From NCBI GenBank assembly GCA_023429545.1, contig JAEYUU010000366.1, positions 1 to 7,509 on the forward strand: DNA of 7,509 nucleotides, in the 5' to 3' direction. This DNA is from Verrucomicrobiota bacterium (GTDB lineage: Bacteria > Verrucomicrobiota > Verrucomicrobiia > Verrucomicrobiales > Verrucomicrobiaceae). Below, in pieces: positions 1 to 5,298 of this stretch. Position numbers and translations under genes: made by a program. A model generated the notes under the pieces. That model was given only the letters and a program-made list of their open reading frames with translations, ran no database searches and was not told the origin of the DNA. Position 1 is the stretch's first letter, and each line of letters opens with the position of its first letter.

Positions 1-210
1 GACGTATGCTGCCTCGGCGGAGCGCATGTTCAGCAGGCAGACTACAGAGAGGATTCCTGCGTGCCACAGCGTCGGTAGCTCATCGGGGAAGGCATCGAGT
101 GCAGCGCCCGATGTCTCGTGCCGGTCAGGATGCACGAAGGGCATGGAGGTGCCAGCAAGTGAACCTGGAATCACCCACCAGAGATCTGTTTGTGCGGTGG
201 GTGGCGTCAT
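1..210 (-). CDS. Probable dual-specificity/tyrosine phosphatase-like protein, N-terminal part (cut by left edge)
   Basis: From ATG at 210 the minus strand stays open for 70 codons to the window edge, so the C-terminus is missing. The translation begins MTPPTAQTDLWWVIPGSLAG, continues with TSMPFVHPDRHE at residues 21-32, and contains DAFPDELPTLWHAGILSVVC at 39-58. From memory, a 'W-I-PG-LAG-P-PF' block followed by a short spacer and 'DEL..L...GI..VV.LL' is the start of bacterial dual-specificity/tyrosine phosphatase-like proteins. The catalytic HCxxGxxRS loop would lie further on, outside the window, so the enzymatic call is unverified. The frame is also open upstream to the stop codon of the NHL gene at 307-309, giving a possible GTG start at 303. 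ATG 210 is preferred because it lies just before the recognisable block. No Shine-Dalgarno sequence precedes it. It could be co-transcribed with the NHL gene upstream (96-bp gap). That it is coding is fairly sure; the family is moderately sure. Confidence 0.66.
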   Translation of the reverse strand, partial: MTPPTAQTDLWWVIPGSLAGTSMPFVHPDRHETSGAALDAFPDELPTLWHAGILSVVCLLNMRSAEAAYV

Positions 211-237
211 GGACTGAGCTTGTGGCTGCGCCAGGAT

Positions 238-290
238 GGACGTCCAGCAGGCTGGACTGGAGAAAGCGGCAGCAGGCTTCCGCAGTCCAG
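238..290 (-). repeat. Competing inverted repeats in the leader of the phosphatase-like gene
   Basis: Three related arms lie between the NHL gene stop and the ATG at 210. CTGGACTG (252-259) pairs perfectly with CAGTCCAG (283-290), with a further AAGC/GCTT pairing inside the loop. GTCCAGC (242-248) also pairs perfectly with GCTGGAC (251-257), and GGACGTCC (238-245) is a palindrome. The arm at 251-259 can therefore join either hairpin but not both. In a minus-strand transcript the structure ends about 28 nt before the start codon. No T-tract follows, so it is not a standard intrinsic terminator. Function is unknown; it may be an mRNA 3'-end stabiliser for the NHL gene, a leader switch, or chance. 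Confidence 0.45.
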
Positions 291-306
291 GGATGCTCCG
301 CACCGG

Positions 307-1368
307 TTACTTCACGATCTTCAGCACGCGGTTGTTGTAGCTGTCGGTGATGTAGAGTTCCCCGGTCTTGGGGTGGACGGTGACGCCATGAGGTCGGGCG
401 AGTTCGAGCTTGAGCGGGTCACCATCGAGTCCGGCGTTGCCCTTTTTGCCGGTGCCCGCGACGCGCTGGATGCTGCCGTCCTTGGGCACGTAGCGGCGGA
501 TGATATGGTTCTCCGCATCGGCGATAAGCACGGAGTTGTCACGATCCACGCAGAGATGCTTGGGGCCACTCATGGTGGCATCGATTGCGGCGGCGCCATC
601 GCCCGTGGCGCCCTTCTTGCCTGAGGCATTTACCACCGTGCGGATGCGGCCATCCTTCTCCACCACACGCAGGGCATTGCCGTTGCGTTCGAGGATGTAG
701 ATGCGTCCCTCGCGATCAGGAGCGACGGCCCGGGGATCGACGAGGGGCGCTTCGGTGGCGACAGCACCATCCTGCGGTACGCCTTTCTGACCATTGCCTG
801 CCACGACCTTCAGCTTGCTCGTCGTGAGGTCGAGTTCCAGCACCTGGCGGAGGTTCGCGATGTAGAGCTTGGTGCCAGAGAAATCGAGCGTGATGCAATA
901 AGGGCCGGAGCCTTTCCCCTTGTCCGACGGGGTTCCGTAACCTTTGAGCGGGGCGACGCGTCCTGCTTTGACGTCGACTTCACGGACAAGACCATTCCAG
1001 GTGTCGCCGATGAGGATGTTGCCGCTTGGCAGCACGGCGAGATTGTGCGGACCGTTGAACTGCGCATCGATGGCAGGGCCGCCGTCGCCGGAGAAGCCGG
1101 GCTTCAATTGTCCGGCGACGTGTGTGAGCGTGCCGGTAGAGTCCACCTTGAGCAGGCGGTTGCCGGACACCATCTCGACGATCCACATGTTGCCTGCGGA
1201 GTCGAACTCGGTGCCAAAGGGTTCCTTGAGCACAGCGTCGACGGCGGGGATGTTGACGACGTCTTTGGCACCGCCGGCGACGAGGATGATTTTTTCCGCG
1301 GGTAGTGCGGAGGTGCCCGCAATCAAGGCAAGAAGAGGAAGGAGAAGGCGATGAGGAAGGTGTGGCAT
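307..1368 (-). CDS. Secreted NHL-repeat beta-propeller protein (first of tandem pair)
   Basis: The 353-residue product has a signal peptide (MPHLPHRLLLPLLALIAGTS, likely cleaved after SALPA at about 24). About six NHL-type blades follow to the C-terminus. Blade starts show as AGG at 31, AGQ at 85, a degenerate LKGYG at 141, AGNG at 190, NASG at 247 and AGTG at 304. Typical 'GDGGPAIDAQFNGPHNLAV' (94-112) and 'NHIIRRYVPKDG' (287-298) segments are present. NHL propellers are non-enzymatic scaffolds or ligand binders, though some carry lyase activity; no catalytic set is recognised here. The protein should act in the periplasm or outside the cell. GTG at 1407 is an alternative start, but it lies inside a short tandem repeat and would put 13 residues in front of the signal peptide, so ATG 1368 is preferred. 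The leader lacks a Shine-Dalgarno sequence. Blade 3 has lost most of the consensus. It resembles the neighbouring gene at 1513-2610 throughout. Confidence 0.9.
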   Translation of the reverse strand: MPHLPHRLLLPLLALIAGTSALPAEKIILVAGGAKDVVNIPAVDAVLKEPFGTEFDSAGNMWIVEMVSGNRLLKVDSTGTLTHVAGQLKPGFSGDGGPAIDAQFNGPHNLAVLPSGNILIGDTWNGLVREVDVKAGRVAPLKGYGTPSDKGKGSGPYCITLDFSGTKLYIANLRQVLELDLTTSKLKVVAGNGQKGVPQDGAVATEAPLVDPRAVAPDREGRIYILERNGNALRVVEKDGRIRTVVNASGKKGATGDGAAAIDATMSGPKHLCVDRDNSVLIADAENHIIRRYVPKDGSIQRVAGTGKKGNAGLDGDPLKLELARPHGVTVHPKTGELYITDSYNNRVLKIVK

Positions 1369-1394
1369 GGTAGGCGGTGATTGGCTCTTTGAAC

Positions 1395-1424
1395 CACTAA
1401 TGGACACTAACGAACACTAATGGT
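1395..1424. repeat. 10-bp tandem repeat, three copies, upstream of the NHL gene
   Basis: On the plus strand the units are CACTAATGGA (1395-1404), CACTAACGAA (1405-1414) and CACTAATGGT (1415-1424). On the minus strand they read as TTAGTG-containing decamers about 27 bp ahead of ATG 1368. From memory, decamer strings of this kind (CATTAGTG... or CATCTGTG... followed by GTT) are scattered in intergenic DNA of Verrucomicrobia, Planctomycetes and other phyla, so this may be a dispersed repeat rather than a gene-specific operator. The repeat also creates the misleading GTG start at 1407. Confidence 0.7.
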
Positions 1425-1512
1425 TTTGATCTGGGGTGTGTGGCGCGTCGGCGACTGAATGCCGGGGGTGTGAGAGGGACTGTCGACCTTGGACTTCTTT
1501 ACCGGTGGATGC
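1425..1512. other. Intergenic spacer between the two NHL genes
   Basis: This stretch lies between the decamer repeat and the stop codon of the upstream NHL gene at 1513-1515. No coding frame, convincing intrinsic terminator for the upstream gene, or recognisable promoter is seen. The two NHL genes could therefore be read from one transcript or separately. Confidence 0.4.
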
Positions 1513-2610
1513 TCACTTCTTCTTCAGCACACGCACGCGGTGCGTCTCGCTGTCGCCGATATAGACAGAGCCGTCCTTGTCCACATAGATGCCGTGGAGG
1601 CGGGCCATGGCGCACTTGAGGGGGTCCCCGTCGGGGCCGTCGCCCTTCTGTCCGGTGCCGGCGATGAGGAGGAGCTTGCCGGTTTTTGCTTCGACCATGC
1701 GGACGCTGTGGCTCTCCGTGTCAGCGAGCCAGGCGTTGCCTTCGGCGTCGATGGCGATGCCCTTGGGGCCGCTCAGCGTGGCTTCCTTCGCGGGACCACC
1801 GTTTCCGGTGAAACCCTTGGCTCCGGTGCCGGCGATATGGTGGATCTTGCCTGCCTTCAGGTCGAGCTTGAAGACCTGATTGCCCTCACGGGTGGCGAGC
1901 CAGAGGTTGCCCTGCGGATCAAAATCCATGGAGCGCGGTCCTTTGAGAGGTGTACCGGAGATGGGTGCGCCGTCGGGCGTGGGGCCGGGTTTGCCCGTAC
2001 CCGCAAAGGTGGAGATGGTGCCCGTCTTCATGTCCACCTTGCGGATGACGTGATTGCCGATGTCGCAGATGTAGAGATCGCCATTGAGGTCAAACTGGAT
2101 GCTGTGGGGTTGCTTGAGTTGGGCTTTGTTCGCAGGTCCGCCATCGCCGCTGTAGCCCGCGGTGCCGGTGCCCGCGACCGTGGTGATGATGCCTGTCTTG
2201 CCATCGACTTTCCGGATGGCGTGATTGGACATGTCCGCGAGATAGTAGTTCCCGTCTTTGTCGAAGCGGATCTCGTGAGGAAGATTGAAGGTGGCTTCGA
2301 GCGCGGGGCCTCCATCGCCGGTGTAACCCTTCTTGCCGGTGCCGGCCGTGGTGTGGATCTTCCCATCGGGAGTGACCTTGCGGATCTTGTGACCTGTGTA
2401 CTCGGTGAACCAGATGGCATTGTCCGGACCGCGCGTGACGCCGAAGGGGTTGTCAATCTGGCCTTCCGTGGCCGGGCCGCCATCGCCGCTGTATCCCTGC
2501 TTACCGGTGCCGGCGAAGGTGGAGATGGTCCACTCCGCTGCCGGCATGGTGGAGGGGAGCGAGGAGGCGAGCAGGCAGCCAAGAAGGGCGGAAGAGAGGC
2601 GGTGTTTCAT
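1513..2610 (-). CDS. Secreted six-bladed NHL-repeat beta-propeller protein (second of tandem pair)
   Basis: The 365-residue product has a signal peptide (MKHRLSSALLGCLLASSLPS, likely cleaved near MPAA at 22-25). Six regular blades then run to the C-terminus. AGTG begins at residues 33, 89, 146, 203, 260 and 317, a spacing of 56-57 residues. Each blade follows the pattern AGTGxxGYSGDGGPA, then a P-x-GI segment, then D-x-x-GN-x-Y-x-AD and NH-x-IRKVD. Blades 4 and 6 diverge from the GDGGPA motif. The protein ends in VLKKK. NHL propellers typically bind ligands or partner proteins; no catalytic residues are recognised, and the role is probably extracytoplasmic. A TTG at 2634 would add eight residues, but ATG 2610 directly precedes a normal signal peptide. 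The leader is pyrimidine-rich (CCTCCTGATTTCCCC) with no Shine-Dalgarno sequence. The regular blades make the antisense frame long as well, but the minus frame clearly encodes the family. Confidence 0.93.
   Translation of the reverse strand: MKHRLSSALLGCLLASSLPSTMPAAEWTISTFAGTGKQGYSGDGGPATEGQIDNPFGVTRGPDNAIWFTEYTGHKIRKVTPDGKIHTTAGTGKKGYTGDGGPALEATFNLPHEIRFDKDGNYYLADMSNHAIRKVDGKTGIITTVAGTGTAGYSGDGGPANKAQLKQPHSIQFDLNGDLYICDIGNHVIRKVDMKTGTISTFAGTGKPGPTPDGAPISGTPLKGPRSMDFDPQGNLWLATREGNQVFKLDLKAGKIHHIAGTGAKGFTGNGGPAKEATLSGPKGIAIDAEGNAWLADTESHSVRMVEAKTGKLLLIAGTGQKGDGPDGDPLKCAMARLHGIYVDKDGSVYIGDSETHRVRVLKKK
1516..2526 (-). repeat. Six in-frame ~171-bp repeats encoding NHL blades
   Basis: The NHL coding sequence is an internal tandem repeat with a period of 56-57 codons, seen from the positions of AGTG (residues 33, 89, 146, 203, 260, 317) and of GDGGPA-like motifs about ten residues later. 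Blades 1-3 and 5 are the most alike. These are coding repeats, not a separate mobile or intergenic element. Confidence 0.85.
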
Positions 2611-2788
2611 GGGGAAATCAGGAGGCAAAGGCAAAAACTACAGGGCGGAAGAGGAAACAGAAGCAGAAAGGCGGTGCTTTCATGGGAGTGTGCGGGCAGC
2701 CGCCTGGGTTCGCCAGGGGGCGCTGATGTCACATTCCGTCACACTGGCACATGCAGTCGGTCTTCCGGACTCGATCTCCCTCTTGAAC
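2611..2788. promoter_or_regulatory. Divergent intergenic region, presumed to hold promoters for both sides
   Basis: The 178 bp separate two outward-facing genes, so at least one promoter in each direction is expected here. No confident -35/-10 pair can be read. Two small signals are visible. One is a direct repeat of GTCACA at 2728-2733 and 2738-2743, exactly 10 bp apart, which puts both copies on the same DNA face. The other is a short inverted repeat CCTGG/CCAGG (2703-2707 and 2713-2717, loop of five). Either could be a regulator site or chance. Confidence 0.4.
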
Positions 2789-3400
2789 ATGAATCCACCG
2801 TCCCGATTTGGCCTCATTCTGCTCGTCGTAGCGGCTTGCGGCATGCTTGCATCGACGCTCAGCGCCCAGGCGCCGGACGTTCCGGAGACCTTCCCCAACG
2901 GAGTGGTGTATGGACCCAAGGCGGCTTTCGCCATCGCGGCGCCCAATGGCTGGGTGCTGGACAACGAGTCGGGTGCCGCGGATGGCCTGCCGTGCGTGCT
3001 CTATCCGAAGGATACGATCTGGCAGAACGCGCCCGTGGTGATGTATGCCAAGATCGCCAGTACCACCCACGAGGATGCGAAGGGGTTCATCAAGGTGGCG
3101 ATTGAGCACATGACGAAAGAGCGTCCGGGCTTCACGCACCGGCAGGTGGCCGTCGGCAAGACGAATGAGGGGATGGAGTGGGTGATCAACGAATATCCTG
3201 CGACGGAGTCCTACCCGCGTGTGGAGCGTGTGGCTTATGTGCAGATGCCGAAGGCGGTGGCCTACGTTGTCCTCAGCGCGGAGAATGCGGACGTGAGTGC
3301 GCGGTATGCAGCGGCGCTGGAGGACGTGATGGCGTCGTTCGTTTACAAGGAGGAATTCATCGGGTACCAACCTCCGAAGGTGGGGGCGAAGAAGAAGTAG
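2789..3400 (+). CDS. Exported protein of unknown function
   Basis: The 203-residue product is the only plus-strand gene in the window. It begins MNPPSRFGLILLVVAACGML, a signal sequence that could be cut by signal peptidase I after SAQA (25-28). VAAC (14-17) also fits a lipobox, so a lipoprotein is possible. The mature part has GVVYGPKAAFAIAAPNGWVL (38-57), a 'HEDAKGFIK' segment (94-102), a likely long helix at 98-112, and a 'AENADVSARYAAALEDVMASF' segment (164-184) before a KKK C-terminus. The pattern of a small alpha/beta domain with 'F.I..P.GW.LD' and a final 'Y...L..VM.SF' helix recalls PsbP/DcrB-like folds. That is inference from shape only. ATG at 2726, in the same frame and preceded by AGGGGG, is an alternative start but would bury the signal peptide behind 21 residues. 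Confidence 0.83.
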   Translation: MNPPSRFGLILLVVAACGMLASTLSAQAPDVPETFPNGVVYGPKAAFAIAAPNGWVLDNESGAADGLPCVLYPKDTIWQNAPVVMYAKIASTTHEDAKGFIKVAIEHMTKERPGFTHRQVAVGKTNEGMEWVINEYPATESYPRVERVAYVQMPKAVAYVVLSAENADVSARYAAALEDVMASFVYKEEFIGYQPPKVGAKKK

Positions 3401-3587
3401 TCATTGAGGAAGTGGTGGTGGCCTTTCTCAAGGAGGGGGAACGCCTCGATCCCGAACCCCTGACGTTTCAATCTCTCCGCCCAATGCATGCGATGCCACA
3501 AGCTGTCCGCGTGTATTTTTGTGAATTCCATGAAGCCATCTGGCGGCGCAGGCCAAGACCGCTGGTGATGCCACCTCAGTCGCGAAT
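3401..3587. other. Intergenic region between convergent genes, no gene seen
   Basis: The stretch lies between the exported-protein gene and the minus-strand terminator. No strong terminator for the plus-strand gene is visible. A 35-codon plus-strand frame beginning at the ATG near 3484 (MHAMPQAVRVYFCEF...) has no Shine-Dalgarno sequence or family resemblance and is not called. Confidence 0.4.
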
Positions 3588-3624
3588 TTAAAAGCAAAGA
3601 GCCCGCCGGGTGTCCAGCGGGTTC
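3588..3624 (-). terminator. Intrinsic terminator of the SGNH hydrolase gene
   Basis: On the minus strand GAACCCGC (3624-3617) pairs with GCGGGCTC (3606-3599). The stem is 8 bp, with one G-T mismatch that is a G-U wobble in RNA, and the loop is 10 nt. It is followed by TTTGCTTTT. It begins about 40 bp past the stop codon at 3666. The run of T residues is only on the minus-strand side, so it is not bidirectional. Confidence 0.78.
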
Positions 3625-3665
3625 CTCGAAGGGATTGAGTATCTGCGATCTGAAAGCGCCTTTGC

Positions 3666-4961
3666 TTACTGCACTGCTTCCACCTTGAGCGTGTGCTTCA
3701 CGGGGACCAGGAGCTTGCGGGCTTCCGCGTCGAGCTGCTGCTGCTTGGAGGCCATCTTCTTCTTGAGGACTTCCAGGGCGGCGGCGAACTCGGGGTCCTG
3801 CTTCGCTTCACCGGCGAAGGAGCGGAAGTGGGTGATGAGGTTCTTGATCATCACCGTTTCGTGAGACTGCTTGATGCCAACGGCGTTCCACAGAGACGAA
3901 TACACCTTGTCGAAGGGCGTCTTGTTGAACTCAGCGGTGAGATTGATGCCGGCGGTGAGTTGCTCCTTGGTGAACTCCTTGCTTTCCGTGCCCCATGTCA
4001 CCTTTGTCTTGGCGGCGGAGAGGTTCTTCACCTGCAGGGTGTAGCGGTTCAGCTTCTGGTTGAAGTCGCAGAAGGGAAGGATGCTGCGGGTGCCGGCCTT
4101 GGCGTCACCTTCGAAGCAGAAGGGCCAGCGGCTGCTTTCCAGTTCCACGCTACCGGCGCTGCTGGTCAGGACCTTGTGGCCTTCGGTGGCGGTGGCGCTC
4201 CCCTTCATGTCGATGGTGATGGTGCCGATGTTGCCGTCGAGACCAAGGGACTTGAGGAATGCGGAGGCCATGAGGAGCTGGCCGTTGGCGCCGGGGTGCA
4301 CGCCATCGCGGCCACACACATCATAGTCCGGGCCGAGCGCGGCCTTGGCCTTCGACATGGCGTCGATCATCTCGTCGTGCACGTTGGCGAATCCGGTGTT
4401 GTATTCCGTGGCGAGCTTGCGGTCGATGTCGCGGAGGTGGGCGAGGTTGTCGTTGTAAACGTTGGCGGTCGAGGTGGCCTTCACATAGTATTTGGTATCG
4501 ACCGCACCGGGGGAGCCCGCGACGATGTGCTTCACGCCGAGTTGGGCCGCCTTCGTGAGCACCGCGCGCATGTACTTTTCGTACTCGTTGCCAATGTTTG
4601 CATTGTAAGCCACGTAGCTTCCGTCATTCATGCCGTAGCACAAGGTCATGGCTGTGGGCTGGAAGATGGAGAGGTCATTCTCCATGCGCACCGCGAACCC
4701 GCCCGCGCGCTCACCACTCCAGCCGAACTGGAAGACCTTGATGTCCGTGCGTCCCGCGCTTGCGAGGAGGTAGGCCTCGATGAATTTCGAATAGACCTTC
4801 TGTTCCGTGATGGAGTCGCCCACGACGGCGAGTCGCGTGTCCGGCGGGAGGATGACCGAGGTGGCCGTGGGTTTGGTCCTGGTATCGCCGAACGCGGGAA
4901 GCGCGAGGGTGATGGCGGCGAGGAAACCGGAGAGGAGGATGGGACGAAGTCGGAGTGTCAT
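3666..4961 (-). CDS. Secreted SGNH/GDSL-family hydrolase with C-terminal extension
   Basis: The 431-residue product has a signal peptide (MTLRLRPILLSGFLAAITLA, cut near AFG at 23-25), so it acts outside the cytoplasm. SGNH blocks are visible: GDSI with nucleophile Ser50 (48-51), the glycine block FGWSGERAG (79-87), GMND with Asn112 (110-113), and DGVHPG with Asp219 and His222 (219-224). Such enzymes hydrolyse esters, often acetyl groups on polysaccharides or lipids; the substrate cannot be read here. The SGNH core ends near 240, and about 190 further residues follow. They include a beta-rich stretch (245-345) and a charged, probably helical tail (385-416). Four cysteines (108, 216, 282, 298) could form disulfides. 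The frame is open upstream of ATG 4961 to 5225, but that part is not protein-like and overlaps repeats and another frame. The leader is pyrimidine-rich with no Shine-Dalgarno sequence. A terminator follows. Confidence 0.92.
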   Translation of the reverse strand: MTLRLRPILLSGFLAAITLALPAFGDTRTKPTATSVILPPDTRLAVVGDSITEQKVYSKFIEAYLLASAGRTDIKVFQFGWSGERAGGFAVRMENDLSIFQPTAMTLCYGMNDGSYVAYNANIGNEYEKYMRAVLTKAAQLGVKHIVAGSPGAVDTKYYVKATSTANVYNDNLAHLRDIDRKLATEYNTGFANVHDEMIDAMSKAKAALGPDYDVCGRDGVHPGANGQLLMASAFLKSLGLDGNIGTITIDMKGSATATEGHKVLTSSAGSVELESSRWPFCFEGDAKAGTRSILPFCDFNQKLNRYTLQVKNLSAAKTKVTWGTESKEFTKEQLTAGINLTAEFNKTPFDKVYSSLWNAVGIKQSHETVMIKNLITHFRSFAGEAKQDPEFAAALEVLKKKMASKQQQLDAEARKLLVPVKHTLKVEAVQ

Positions 4962-4976
4962 GGAAGGAAGGAGAGG

Positions 4977-5004
4977 CTCAGGGCTCAGGGTTTGAGGCTT
5001 GAGG
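4977..5004. repeat. 7-bp tandem repeat, four copies, just upstream of the hydrolase gene
   Basis: The plus-strand units are CTCAGGG (4977-4983), CTCAGGG (4984-4990), TTTGAGG (4991-4997) and CTTGAGG (4998-5004). On the minus strand they read as CCTGAG/CCTCAA heptamers ending about 15 bp before ATG 4961, within the expected leader mRNA. Copy-number change here could alter leader length, but no functional role is shown. Confidence 0.6.
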
Positions 5005-5056
5005 GAGACAACATACAGATGCGGGAGGCGGGGAGTTTCAACGTGTTGGGGGAAAG

Positions 5057-5082
5057 CGTGAGATCGTGATGAGTGTCTCACG
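5057..5082 (-). promoter_or_regulatory. Perfect 7-bp inverted repeat between the small gene and the hydrolase gene
   Basis: CGTGAGA (5057-5063) and TCTCACG (5076-5082) are perfect complements with a 12-nt spacer. The element lies about 45 bp after the stop codon of the 52-codon frame and about 95 bp before the hydrolase start. It could be an operator of the hydrolase gene or a 3' hairpin of the operon. On the minus strand only CTTTC follows it, so it is a poor intrinsic terminator. Confidence 0.35.
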
Positions 5083-5127
5083 GCCTGAAAGAGCGCTTGC
5101 GTCGTGGGTTTCCGTGCCGGCGGGAAA

Positions 5128-5286
5128 TTATCCAGCAACTTTGCGAATGTCATCAAGGACATGTTCACCATACCCGCGGTGGGACGAGTGAATCCCTTCA
5201 AGCAAAGCTGCTTCAAGAATGGCAAGTTCGTTGAACTCGGCTCCCTTATCTAGAGGTCGAGCGGAGAGGGTGTCGTCATCGTTCAT
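5128..5286 (-). CDS. Small acidic protein of 52 residues at the operon end
   Basis: ATG 5286 opens a 52-codon frame ending in TAA at 5128. It starts MNDDDTLSARPLDKGAEFNE, has a probable helix ELAILEAALLEGI (20-32), and ends VLDDIRKVAG (43-52). Three facts support it. GAGGTG sits 8 nt before the ATG and is the best Shine-Dalgarno match in the window. The ATG is 12 nt after the aldolase stop, so the ribosome site overlaps that stop (TGAGG), as in coupled genes. The product is composed like a real soluble protein. Only about half of its third positions are G or C, clearly fewer than in its neighbours. The 'ALLEGI.S....VLDDIR' ending resembles the C-terminal half of ParD/CopG-type antitoxins, but the DNA-binding N-terminal part is missing and no toxin gene follows, so it could be a remnant or unrelated. 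The family is not recognised with confidence. Confidence 0.58.
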   Translation of the reverse strand: MNDDDTLSARPLDKGAEFNELAILEAALLEGIHSSHRGYGEHVLDDIRKVAG

Positions 5287-5298
5287 ATTCAGCCCACC

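Noticed and set aside
6..624. Plus-strand open frames at the left end
   Set aside because: They are antisense to the phosphatase-like and NHL genes, and their compositions (Arg/Ser/Cys-rich) are shadow-like.
1489..3105. Long plus-strand open frame of 538 codons
   Set aside because: It is antisense to the NHL gene, whose repeats and GC-rich third positions keep this frame open. The translation is low in structure and matches no family.
3484..3591. Plus-strand 35-codon frame MHAMPQAVRVYFCEF...
   Set aside because: There is no Shine-Dalgarno sequence, family match or operon context; it is too short to support.
3343..3597. Minus-strand frame of 84 codons between the convergent genes
   Set aside because: It would start at TTG within the terminator region, has no ribosome site, and its second half is antisense to the exported-protein gene.
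3693..5069. Plus-strand open frame of 458 codons
   Set aside because: It is the antisense of the SGNH hydrolase, which has clear catalytic motifs. This translation is rich in GG, EV and HV strings typical of shadow frames.
4962..5225. N-terminal extension of the hydrolase frame to 5225
   Set aside because: The added 88 residues are not protein-like, would precede a normal signal peptide, and overlap the 52-codon frame, the inverted repeat and the heptamer repeat.
5128..5286. Complete toxin-antitoxin module at the operon end
   Set aside because: The small frame resembles only the C-terminal half of some antitoxins, and the following 166 bp encode no toxin-like protein.
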